Assembly (NCBI GenBank): GCA_023416195.1
Contig: JAEZID010000443.1
Span: 1-16,204 of the forward strand
DNA from: Pseudomonadota bacterium
GTDB taxonomy: Bacteria > Pseudomonadota > Alphaproteobacteria > Azospirillales > Azospirillaceae
Direction: 5' to 3'
Length of the DNA: 16,204 nucleotides
The notes below the pieces were generated by a model. It did no database searches, was not told the DNA's origin, and saw nothing but the letters and a program-made list of their open reading frames with translations. Positions 1 to 5,743 of the stretch are shown here, piece after piece; position 1 is the first letter of the stretch; each line of letters opens with the position of its first letter. Both the position numbers and the translations under genes were made by a program.

Positions 1-1316
1 TCGTAGTTGAAGGTCGCCGCCAGCACCTTGAAGGCGAAGCGGGTGGAGATGCCGTCCATGCCCTCGTCCACGCCGGCCTGGTCCTTGTACTCCTGCATGG
101 ACTTGGCCTTGGGGTCGGTCTCCTTCATGCTTTCGCCGTCATAGACGCGCATCTTGGAGAAATGGCTGGAGTTCGGGTGTTCGCGCAGGCGCGACAGCAC
201 CGAGAACTTCGCCAGCATCTCCAGCGTGGACGGCGCGCAGGGTGCCGTCGCGAGGTCGGAGCCCTTGACCAGCTTCTCGTAGATCCGCTGCTCCTCCTGC
301 ACGCGCAGGCAGTAGGGGACCTTGATGACGCAGATGCGGTCGATGAAGGCTTCGTTGTTCTTGTTGTTCTTGAAGGTCTGCCACTCGGCCTCGTTCGAGT
401 GGGCGAGGATGATGCCTTGGAACGGGATCGCGCCGATGTTCTCCGAGCCGACGTAGTTGCCCTCCTGGGTCGCCGTCAGCAGCGGGTGCAGCATCTTGAT
501 CGGCGCCTTGAACATCTCGACGAATTCCAGCAGGCCCTGGCTGGCCCGGTTCAGGCCGCCGGAGAAGCTGTAGGCGTCGGGATCGTTCTGGCTGTAGATC
601 TCCAGCTTGCGGATGTCGACCTTGCCGACCAGGGACGAGATGTCCTGGTTGTTCTCGTCGCCGGGTTCGGTCTTGGTCACGCAGATCTGGCGCAGCTTGC
701 TGGGGTGCAGCTTGACCACCTTGAAGCGCGAGATGTCGCCGCCGAACTCGTCCAGGCGCTTGACCGCCCACGGGCTCATCAGGCCGGTCAGGCGGCGGCG
801 GGGGATGCCGTAGCGGTCCTCCAGCAACTCGCCCATCTCGTCCGGGTTGAACAGGCCCAGCGGGCTTTCGAAGACCGGGCTGACATCCTTGCCGGCCTTC
901 AGGACGTAGACCGGGCATTTCTCCATCAGCGACTTCAGCCGCTCGGCCAGCGACGACTTGCCGCCGCCCACCGGACCCAGCAGGTAGAGGATCTGCTTGC
1001 GCTCCTCCAGTCCCTGCGCGGCGTGGCGGAAGAAGCCGACGATGCGCTCGATCGTCTCTTCCATGCCGTAGAAGTCGGCGAAGGCCGGATAGACCTTCAT
1101 CGTCCGGTTCATGAAGATGCGGCCAAGGCGCGGATCCTTGGCGGTGTCGACGATCTCCGGTTCGCCGATAGCGGCGAGGATGCGCTCCGGGGCGGAGGCA
1201 TACATCATCGGGTCGTCGCGGCAGGCCTGCAGGTATTCCGTAAGGCTCATCTCGACCTCACGGCGCCCCTCGTAGGACTGCGTGTAGCGCGTGAACAGTT
1301 CGTCGGCCGGGAACAT
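1..1316 (-). CDS. prkA: PrkA/YeaG family serine protein kinase, 3' end outside window
   Basis: PrkA is a cytoplasmic AAA+ domain serine/threonine kinase linked to stress, stationary-phase and nutrient responses. The 438 visible residues correspond to about two thirds of the usual ~640-650. They match E. coli YeaG closely along their whole length. The start region carries the family's YEGRRE and SLTEYLQ segments, the Walker A loop GPVGGGKSS lies at residues 114-122, and further family blocks are IPRRRLTGLMSPWA, TEPGDENNQDIS, LLTATQEGNY, LAHSNEAEW and KNNKNNEAFIDR. The C-terminal kinase-like part is off the left edge. The ATG at 1316 is preceded by a good ribosome site (GGAGCGAGG) and gives the family's usual N-terminus. 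In other bacteria prkA is commonly followed by yeaH and spoVR homologues, which would lie to the left. The family call is nearly certain; its substrate here is unknown. Confidence 0.95.
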   Translation of the reverse strand, partial: MFPADELFTRYTQSYEGRREVEMSLTEYLQACRDDPMMYASAPERILAAIGEPEIVDTAKDPRLGRIFMNRTMKVYPAFADFYGMEETIERIVGFFRHAAQGLEERKQILYLLGPVGGGKSSLAERLKSLMEKCPVYVLKAGKDVSPVFESPLGLFNPDEMGELLEDRYGIPRRRLTGLMSPWAVKRLDEFGGDISRFKVVKLHPSKLRQICVTKTEPGDENNQDISSLVGKVDIRKLEIYSQNDPDAYSFSGGLNRASQGLLEFVEMFKAPIKMLHPLLTATQEGNYVGSENIGAIPFQGIILAHSNEAEWQTFKNNKNNEAFIDRICVIKVPYCLRVQEEQRIYEKLVKGSDLATAPCAPSTLEMLAKFSVLSRLREHPNSSHFSKMRVYDGESMKETDPKAKSMQEYKDQAGVDEGMDGISTRFAFKVLAATFNY

Positions 1317-1559
1317 TCCTCGCTCCGTATCTCTTAGTCCGATGCGTCGGGGCTGCCGGCGGGAGACCCGTCCGGCGGGGGCGGCGGCGCAAGCCGCGAA
1401 AGGTGGGGCCATGGGGGAGAAACGCCCCCGCACCGACCCCGCTCACCGTCGAAAGCCAGACCTTTTATGCGGTTGCCATTCAAATGAAGCGCTCCCCAGG
1501 GATCGCCAAACGGATCAGCAAACTCGAACGTGTCAAATCTGAATGTAATGCTCGACCTA

Positions 1560-1598
1560 GAGCTTTCCAGGCACATTGTCTGAATAACCGGAAAGCTC
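1560..1598. repeat. Perfect 9-bp inverted repeat (11 bp with one bulged base)
   Basis: GAGCTTTCC at 1560-1568 pairs perfectly with GGAAAGCTC at 1590-1598. Two more G:C pairs (1570-1571 with 1588-1589) form if A1569 is bulged, leaving a 16-base loop. No T-run follows on either strand, so it does not look like an intrinsic terminator. It lies about 245 bases upstream of prkA. It could be an operator or part of a structured RNA. Confidence 0.55.
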
Positions 1599-1614
1599 GC
1601 CCGGGCCGCCATAT

Positions 1615-1639
1615 CCCCCATCAGTACTAGGACTGGGGG
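1615..1639. repeat. Short inverted repeat CCCCCA/TGGGGG
   Basis: CCCCCA at 1615-1620 is complementary to TGGGGG at 1634-1639, with a 13-base spacer containing AGTACT. It sits 16 bases from the neighbouring 9-bp inverted repeat, so the two could form adjacent hairpins in one transcript. The function is unknown. Confidence 0.4.
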
Positions 1640-1860
1640 CTGGCTCATCGGGAGGAGTCTTGCGCGTGACGGGGGCTGCCAGCCGGCATCCAGGCCTTGG
1701 CCCTGGCGCCGTTTGTCGGGGACTTGCTGGACAATGCCGATCACGCCATCGACCTCCAGTGCATCCAGGCGCCGTTAACCCGGCACGGCGCCACGTTCAA
1801 CAAAAAGGGTGTTCACCAATCGCCGCCGACTCCCTGCCAATCGAAACGCCGACATCCCTG

Positions 1861-1910
1861 GAGACATCAACGCTCCCAGAGATATCAACGCCCCCCAGAG
1901 ATATTAACGC
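1861..1910. repeat. Three degenerate 13-bp direct repeats, GAGAYATYAACGC
   Basis: GAGACATCAACGC (1861-1873), GAGATATCAACGC (1879-1891) and GAGATATTAACGC (1898-1910) recur with 18- and 19-base periods. The spacers (tcccA- and ccccccA-like) are also similar. The array is too short for a CRISPR or a plasmid iteron cluster. It may be a remnant of slipped duplication or a small protein-binding array. Confidence 0.5.
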
Positions 1911-2083
1911 ATGGACGGCGCCCATGATCCACCCACTCCAAAGAGAGATGGTGAGGCTCATACCGCCACATCAACAAGGCGGAATTTGGGTGATTGAGGG
2001 GTGCCCCCACGGCGGCCGTCCGCCGCAAGCGCCCAAGAAGTTTGCAATATCAACAGTTTGGCAGTCTTGCAACAGGTGAGGGC

Positions 2084-2135
2084 AAAAAACGCGGCGGCGG
2101 CGGAGGGCCTTTCAAGGCCGCCGACGACCGCGCGC
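2084..2135 (-). terminator. Likely rho-independent terminator of the receiver gene
   Basis: Read on the minus strand, GGCCTT (complement of 2114-2119) pairs with AAGGCC across a two-base loop. The stem continues imperfectly through flanking GC-rich sequence and is followed by a run of six T (complement of 2084-2089). It lies 60-110 bases after the receiver stop codon. The T-run is some distance from the central stem, so efficiency is uncertain. Confidence 0.45.
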
Positions 2136-2171
2136 CGTCACCGGACCGCGCCGGAACACCCCATAATCGTT

Positions 2172-2191
2172 GTCCCCGCGACGGCGGGAAC
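2172..2191 (-). terminator. 8-bp hairpin just after the receiver stop
   Basis: GTCCCCGC (2172-2179) and GCGGGAAC (2184-2191) form an 8-bp stem with one G-U pair and a four-base loop. It begins five bases after the receiver gene's stop codon in its transcript. No T-run follows, so it may act as a 3' stabiliser or pause site together with the stronger structure at 2084-2135. Confidence 0.3.
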
Positions 2192-2196
2192 GGGCC

Positions 2197-2589
2197 TCAG
2201 CCCAGCTTCGCGCTCAGCTTTTCGCGCAAAGTGTCGGGGGTGGCCGGCTTCACGATGAAGGTGTCGGCACCATGGGCGGCGGCTTCGGCCATGCGGTCCC
2301 GGTCGGCGCGGTTGGTCATGAACACGACGGGAAGCGCACGGTGGCGGGCGTCGTCGCTGGCGCGCAGCGCCTTCAGGAAACCCAGCCCGTCGAGCGGCTG
2401 CATCTCCACATCGCAGAGGACCAGGTCGGGGGCGTGCACGGCGACGGCGGCCAGACCGGATTCGCCGTCCTCGGCCTGGTGCACGGCCTTGAAGCCGAGC
2501 GTGCCGAGCATCTTCGCCAGCACCATGCGGGTGAACTTTTCATCCTCGATGACCAGCACCGAACAGTCTCCGAACGCCGCCGCCGTCAT
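2197..2589 (-). CDS. Stand-alone CheY-like response regulator receiver
   Basis: This 130-residue cytoplasmic protein consists of a single receiver domain and no output domain. The acidic pocket is E15-D16 (VIEDE) and the phosphoacceptor is D60 (VLCDVEMQPLDGLGFL). The switch threonine is T92 (VVFMTNRAD) and the conserved lysine is K114 (FIVKPAT). All catalytic residues are therefore present and phosphorylation is expected. It may act as a phosphorelay or protein-interaction module. The chosen ATG follows a GGGGGGAAGG ribosome site. The same open frame extends far upstream, antisense to the Nudix gene, but that part has no receiver character and is rejected. No histidine kinase is adjacent, so the partner is unknown. 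The gene is divergent from the Nudix gene across about 180 bases. Confidence 0.9.
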   Translation of the reverse strand: MTAAAFGDCSVLVIEDEKFTRMVLAKMLGTLGFKAVHQAEDGESGLAAVAVHAPDLVLCDVEMQPLDGLGFLKALRASDDARHRALPVVFMTNRADRDRMAEAAAHGADTFIVKPATPDTLREKLSAKLG

Positions 2590-2617
2590 CGCCTTCCCCC
2601 CGAGAGCCCCGCCCCGT

Positions 2618-2646
2618 GGTTTACGATGCACCGGGCGCCTTTGCAA
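2618..2646 (-). promoter_or_regulatory. Possible sigma-70 promoter for the receiver gene
   Basis: On the minus strand TTGCAA (2641-2646) and TAAACC (2618-2623) are separated by 17 bases. Transcription would start near 2611, about 22 bases before the receiver ATG at 2589. The match is moderate and comes only from the sequence. Confidence 0.35.
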
Positions 2647-2769
2647 CCCACTCGCGAAGCCGACCCCGGAGGCACACGGCGACGCCCGGCCGCCGGGAAT
2701 CCGCCGCAAGGGATGGGTATGGCGGAAGAACCCATTGCGCCGCATCCACCCGGCGGTTACACGGGAATC

Positions 2770-3618
2770 ATGAGCTTCCTCGACCGCATCCGCGCGTGCA
2801 ACGCGCACGACCTCTCCCGCTTCCGTCCGTTCGAGGTGGAGGGGCACCGCATCGGCTGGATCCGCCCGGCCCTGGCCGACCAGTTGCCCGGCGTCGATCC
2901 GGGATTCCTGGTGACGCCCGAGCGCGTGACCATCGCCCCGGAGGTGCGCGGCTTCGAGGCGCGCTCCGCCGTGCTGGAGCACGCCGCGCGGTTCCTCGTC
3001 GAGCAGGGCGCGGTCAAGGCGCTGCGCAACGAGTTCTACCCGGTGCTGCCGACATGGGGGGCGGAGCCGCTGGCCCGCATCGACCGCGCCGTGGTGGCGC
3101 CGTTCGGCATCCGCGCCTATGGCCTGCATGTGAACGGCTTCGTCCGCCAGCCGGACGGCAGCCTGTCCCAGTGGATCGGCCGCCGCGCCCGCGACCGCGA
3201 GGTGGCGCCGGGCAAGCTCGACAACCTGATCGCCGGCGGCCAGCCCATCGGCCTGTCGCTGGCCGAGAACCTGATCAAGGAGGCGGGGGAGGAAGCGGGC
3301 ATCGACGCCGCCCTCGCGTCCCGCGCGGTGCCCGTGGGGGCCGTGACCTACACGATGGAAACCAAGGCCGGGCTGAAGCCGGACACGCTGTTCCTCTACG
3401 ACCTGGAACTCGACCCCGCCTTCGAGCCGAAGAACACCGACGGCGAGGTCGAAACGTTCGAGCTGTGGCCGCTGGACCGCGTCGCCGAATCGGTGCGCAC
3501 GACGACCGACTGGAAGTTCAACGTGAACCTCGTGGTCATCGACTTCCTGGTCCGTCACGGCTGGCTGACGCCGGAGGAGCCGGACTATCTGGAGATCGTG
3601 ACCAGCCTGCGGCGCTGA
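2770..3618 (+). CDS. DUF4743-containing Nudix hydrolase
   Basis: This 282-residue protein has an N-terminal DUF4743-type region (about 1-115; MSFLDRIRACNAHDLSRF, FYPVLPTWG) followed by a Nudix domain (about 115-270). The Nudix helix reads KEAGEEAGI after GGQPIGLS, with the catalytic glutamates present. The usual E in the GX5E part is not conserved, as is normal for this subfamily. Characterised relatives (yeast YJR142W, plant NUDT20/24, and the N-terminal domain of S. pombe Tnr3) dephosphorylate damaged thiamine diphosphate analogues such as oxy- and oxothiamine diphosphate. A metabolite-repair role is therefore likely but inferred. The ATG at 2770 gives the typical family start, though its ribosome site is weak. 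In-frame ATGs at 2713 and 2719 are alternatives. The gene ends 4 bases from the convergent gluQ. Confidence 0.9.
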   Translation: MSFLDRIRACNAHDLSRFRPFEVEGHRIGWIRPALADQLPGVDPGFLVTPERVTIAPEVRGFEARSAVLEHAARFLVEQGAVKALRNEFYPVLPTWGAEPLARIDRAVVAPFGIRAYGLHVNGFVRQPDGSLSQWIGRRARDREVAPGKLDNLIAGGQPIGLSLAENLIKEAGEEAGIDAALASRAVPVGAVTYTMETKAGLKPDTLFLYDLELDPAFEPKNTDGEVETFELWPLDRVAESVRTTTDWKFNVNLVVIDFLVRHGWLTPEEPDYLEIVTSLRR

Positions 3619-3622
3619 GGCT

Positions 3623-4474
3623 CTACGCTCCGTCCGGAAACCCGGCCAGGGCGCGCACCTGCGCCGGGCTGTGGCCGGCCTCGCGCAGGGAGCGCAGCGT
3701 TTTGGCCTGATCGCGTTTGGCGAGCCGCTCGCCCCGCTCGTTCCGCAGCAGCCCGTGGTGGTGGTAGTCGGGCGGATCGTAGCCGAGCAGGGCCTGCAAC
3801 AGCCGGTGCAGGTGGGTGGCGAAGAACAGGTCCTCGCCACGGGTCACCAGCGTGACGCCCTGGATGCGGTCGTCCACCGTGACGCCCAGATGGTAGCTGG
3901 TCGGCGTGTCCTTGCGGGCCAGCACCACGTCGCCGAGAAGTTCCGGGGTCGCCTCCTGCCAGCCCTTGGCGCGGTCGTGCCAGCGCAGCGGCCCGGTCAG
4001 CGCGCGGGCCTTCGCGACGTCGAGGCGCAGCGCGTAAGCGGCGCCCGACTCCATGCGTTCCCGCCGGACCGGCTCCGGCAGATTGCGGCAGGTGCCGGGA
4101 TAGAGCGGCCCGTCCGGCCCGTGCGGGGCATGGCCGGCGCGGGCGATTTCCGCCGCGATGTCCTTGCGGGTGCAGAAGCAGGGATAGACGACGCCCATGG
4201 CCTGGAGCCGCTCCAGCGCGGCCCGGTGATCGTCCAGATGGTCCGACTGGCGGCGCACCGGCTGTTCCCAGCGCAGGCCCAGCCACGCCAGATCCTCGAT
4301 CAGGTCGCGCTCGAACTCCGACCGGCAGCGGTTCGGGTCGATGTCCTCGATGCGCAGAAGAAAACGGCCGCCGGCGTCCATGGCGGCCCGCCAGCCGAAC
4401 AGGGCGGAATGGGCGTGCCCGAGATGGAGATGGCCGGTCGGGCTCGGCGCGAAGCGGGTGACGACGTCGGTCAT
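3623..4474 (-). CDS. gluQ: Glutamyl-Q tRNA(Asp) synthetase
   Basis: GluQRS is a truncated class I glutamyl-tRNA synthetase paralogue without the anticodon-binding domain. It attaches glutamate to the queuosine base at position 34 of tRNA-Asp. The 283-residue length is typical. Visible features are RFAPSPTGHLHLGH (HIGH signature at 17-20), RIEDID (41-46), the zinc site C99-x-C101 with Y125 and C129 (YPGTC), TRGEDL (211-216) and the KMSKS-like RLAKRD (250-255). The start at 4474 gives the canonical N-terminus. The gene lies 27 bases after a 55-codon small gene and is probably cotranscribed with it. In many gamma-proteobacteria gluQ follows dksA, which is not the case here. It converges on the Nudix gene with a 4-base gap, leaving no room for a separate terminator. 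Confidence 0.95.
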   Translation of the reverse strand: MTDVVTRFAPSPTGHLHLGHAHSALFGWRAAMDAGGRFLLRIEDIDPNRCRSEFERDLIEDLAWLGLRWEQPVRRQSDHLDDHRAALERLQAMGVVYPCFCTRKDIAAEIARAGHAPHGPDGPLYPGTCRNLPEPVRRERMESGAAYALRLDVAKARALTGPLRWHDRAKGWQEATPELLGDVVLARKDTPTSYHLGVTVDDRIQGVTLVTRGEDLFFATHLHRLLQALLGYDPPDYHHHGLLRNERGERLAKRDQAKTLRSLREAGHSPAQVRALAGFPDGA

Positions 4475-4501
4475 CCCGCTCTTATAACGGATCGGGTGAG
4501 G

Positions 4502-4669
4502 TTAGATGTAAGGATTGTCCTTGATCGGCTCGACCGGGATGTCCTCGCCTTCCAGATACATGGCCAGACGGCGGCGCAGTTCCTGGTCGAAGGCGTCGAT
4601 GCGGCGCTGACGCTCGCGCTCCTCGCGTTCGGCGCGCTTTTCGGCAAGGCTGATGATCGTGGCGCTCAT
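4502..4669 (-). CDS. Small highly charged protein of unknown function
   Basis: This 55-residue protein starts MSATIISLAEKRAEREERER and ends IPVEPIKDNPYI. Residues 8-40 are almost entirely charged with heptad-compatible spacing, suggesting one long helix or a short coiled coil. The acidic-proline tail is distinct. There is no signal peptide, membrane segment or cysteine. A strong ribosome site (AAGGGGGAAC) precedes the ATG, which supports real translation. The same frame is open further upstream but lacks coding character there. It sits 27 bases ahead of gluQ, so an operon is likely. I do not recognise a named family, and whether it has any link to tRNA modification is unknown. Confidence 0.65.
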   Translation of the reverse strand: MSATIISLAEKRAEREERERQRRIDAFDQELRRRLAMYLEGEDIPVEPIKDNPYI

Positions 4670-4707
4670 GGATGTTCCCCCTTGAATGCGAGCCCACCAT
4701 CGCAGAC

Positions 4708-4731
4708 CATGGTTAACGCGAAGTAACCATG
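4708..4731. promoter_or_regulatory. 8-bp perfect dyad, possible operator
   Basis: CATGGTTA (4708-4715) and TAACCATG (4724-4731) form a perfect inverted repeat around an 8-base spacer. The dyad lies about 40 bases upstream of the small-protein ATG, where a promoter for the small gene and gluQ would be expected. The 16-base centre-to-centre spacing would suit a dimeric regulator. No regulator can be named. Confidence 0.35.
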
Positions 4732-4885
4732 CCGCCAAAAAACGCACCACCGCGCCGGGGAATGCGGCCCGGACTGCAAATGTCACAACGGGTGCCAGGG
4801 GGAGCGCCACCCCTTTTTGTGAGGATGTCCGCTCATCCGGAATGGTTACGGCTTGGTGAAGAATGCCGCAGTGCGGCCCGAGATG

Positions 4886-4914
4886 TTGAGTTTGCGGCAC
4901 CAATCATCTATGTA
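4886..4914 (+). promoter_or_regulatory. Possible promoter for the HNH-DUF1289 operon
   Basis: TTGAGT (4886-4891) and TATGTA (4909-4914) are 17 bases apart. The predicted start falls near 4920, right at the 5' edge of the perfect hairpin at 4921-4952. The -10 match is weak. Confidence 0.3.
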
Positions 4915-4920
4915 TCTGGT

Positions 4921-4952
4921 GTTCCGCCTCCCCATTCAGGGGGAGGCGGAAC
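4921..4952. repeat. Perfect 13-bp stem-loop in the HNH leader
   Basis: GTTCCGCCTCCCC (4921-4933) and GGGGAGGCGGAAC (4940-4952) are exact reverse complements around the six-base loop ATTCAG. No T-run follows on either strand, so it is not a standard intrinsic terminator. If the promoter just upstream is used, the transcript begins with this hairpin. Such a structure could protect the 5' end or act as an operator. Confidence 0.6.
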
Positions 4953-4955
4953 AGC

Positions 4956-5006
4956 CAGAAACGATACAGACCCAGAAACGACCCAGACTAGCAACGACCC
5001 AGACAA
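4956..5006. repeat. Three tandem 17-base repeats in the HNH leader
   Basis: CAGAAACGATACAGACC (4956-4972), CAGAAACGACCCAGACT (4973-4989) and AGCAACGACCCAGACAA (4990-5006) are head-to-tail degenerate copies. They end at the ribosome site of the HNH gene. The 17-base unit is not a multiple of three, which argues that this stretch is untranslated leader rather than coding. Confidence 0.6.
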
Positions 5007-5020
5007 GGGAGTGGCCATTG
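5005..5020 (+). promoter_or_regulatory. Ribosome site fixing a TTG start for the HNH gene
   Basis: AAGGGAG (5005-5011) lies six bases before TTG (5018-5020). No in-frame ATG near the conserved domain start has a comparable site. The earlier in-frame ATGs at 4853, 4883 and 4910 would translate through the hairpin and the 17-base repeats. Confidence 0.55.
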
Positions 5021-5581
5021 GCTCCACCACCCGATCACTGTCCGGCTCTGGTGCTGAACGCGGATTTCCGTCCGCTCAGCTATTTCCCGCTGTCGCTCTG
5101 GTCCTGGCAGGAGGCGGTCAAGGCCGTGTTCTTGGACCGGGTGAACATCATCTCCGAATATGACCGCGTCGTCCGCTCTCCCAGTTTCGAGATCCGGTTG
5201 CCCAGCGTCATCTCGTTGAAAGAGTTCATTCCCGCGACGCGCCGGCCGGCCTTCACCCGCTTCAACGTGTTCCTGCGCGACCGCTTCACCTGCCAGTATT
5301 GCGGCCGGCCCTTCCCCACGCAGGAACTGACCTTCGACCACGTCATCCCCCGCTCGCGCGGCGGGCGCACCACCTGGGACAACGTCGTCACCTCCTGTTC
5401 GGCGTGCAATCTGGCGAAAGGGAACTGGCTGCCGCGCGCCTGCGGCATGATACCCCTCAGTCCCCCCTTCCAGCCGACCGCCTACGAGCTGCAAGAGAAC
5501 GGACGTGCATTCCCGCCAAACTTCCTTCATGAAAGTTGGCGGGATTTTCTTTATTGGGACACCGAATTGGATCCCGTCTGA
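5018..5581 (+). CDS. HNH endonuclease family protein
   Basis: From the TTG start this is a 187-residue cytoplasmic protein. Residues 9-90 form a conserved N-terminal region (PALVLNADFRPLSYFPL, SWQEAVKAVFLDRV, RRPAFTRFNVFLRDRF). The HNH domain follows: zinc pairs C92-x2-C95 (CQYC) and C127-x2-C130 (CSAC), the catalytic DH at 107-108 (LTFDHVIPRSRGG), N122 and N131. This type is common and chromosomal in alphaproteobacteria and is not tied to a restriction system or prophage. Its biological role is not established. A DUF1289 gene follows after 27 bases, probably in the same operon. The upstream leader carries a perfect hairpin and tandem repeats, suggesting regulated expression. The family is clear; only the start codon is uncertain. 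Confidence 0.87.
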   Translation: MAPPPDHCPALVLNADFRPLSYFPLSLWSWQEAVKAVFLDRVNIISEYDRVVRSPSFEIRLPSVISLKEFIPATRRPAFTRFNVFLRDRFTCQYCGRPFPTQELTFDHVIPRSRGGRTTWDNVVTSCSACNLAKGNWLPRACGMIPLSPPFQPTAYELQENGRAFPPNFLHESWRDFLYWDTELDPV

Positions 5582-5608
5582 GCGGCACCAGGGAAAGCGG
5601 CAGGACCG

Positions 5609-5737
5609 ATGGAAGACGAAGAGAACCCATGCGTCGGCATCTGCGTCATCGGCGAGGACGGCCGGTGCGAAGGCTGCGGGCGCACGGAGGACGAGATTTA
5701 CGGCGTGCCGGCGGAGCCTGGGGCTCCGCCGGCGTAA
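5609..5737 (+). CDS. DUF1289 small cysteine-motif protein
   Basis: This 42-residue protein begins MEDEENPCVGICVIGEDGRC and continues EGCGRTEDEIYG. The four cysteines (8, 12, 20 and 23) in a PCxGxC...CxGCGRT arrangement define the DUF1289 family and probably bind zinc or a metal cluster. Its biochemical function is not established. It is shorter than many relatives: after the Cys knuckle and the DEI segment it ends in a low-complexity PAEPGAPPA tail. AGGA lies six bases ahead of the ATG. It follows the HNH gene by 27 bases. The codons for the last ~10 residues form a 12-bp hairpin, so the 3' end of the gene doubles as an RNA structure. Confidence 0.85.
   Translation: MEDEENPCVGICVIGEDGRCEGCGRTEDEIYGVPAEPGAPPA
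5707..5733. terminator. 12-bp perfect hairpin between convergent operons, inside the DUF1289 end
   Basis: GCCGGCGGAGCC (5707-5718) and GGCTCCGCCGGC (5722-5733) are perfectly complementary around a three-base loop. The structure ends two bases before the TAA of DUF1289 and lies 11 bases beyond the coq7 stop on the other strand. It could block transcription from both sides. It lacks a T-run, so it may be a pause or stability element instead. Confidence 0.45.
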
Positions 5738-5743
5738 CGGCCG

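Larger units (their letters stand above)
1317..2196. other. Long gap without a supportable gene, between prkA and the receiver gene
   Basis: No open frame in this 880-base stretch has recognisable protein character or a convincing ribosome site. The prkA leader occupies the left end. The middle holds two inverted repeats (1560-1598 and 1615-1639) and three degenerate direct repeats (1861-1910). The right end holds the likely terminator of the receiver gene. The stretch 1440-1560 is less GC-rich than the flanking genes. A small RNA or a long regulatory leader for prkA is possible, but I found no clear sigma-70 promoter pair. Confidence 0.6.

Noticed and set aside
162..1337. 391-codon plus-strand open frame
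   Set aside because: It is antisense to prkA, whose protein sequence matches YeaG throughout.
1531..1536. Perfect TTGACA (minus strand) as a prkA -35 box
   Set aside because: No acceptable -10 hexamer lies 16-18 bases downstream.
1660..2079. 139-codon plus-strand frame in the prkA-receiver gap
   Set aside because: The frame reads through the direct repeats and toward the terminator. There is no ribosome site or domain.
2590..3840. Upstream extension of the receiver gene (547-codon frame)
   Set aside because: The extension is antisense to the Nudix gene and part of gluQ territory. The receiver domain starts at 2589 with a good ribosome site.
4956..5006. CRISPR-like array
   Set aside because: The three 17-base units are contiguous and degenerate, with no unique spacers and no cas genes.
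4853..5017. Longer HNH protein starting at the ATG at 4853
   Set aside because: The added residues would be encoded by the perfect hairpin and the 17-base repeats, and the TTG at 5018 has a much better ribosome site and gives the conserved start.
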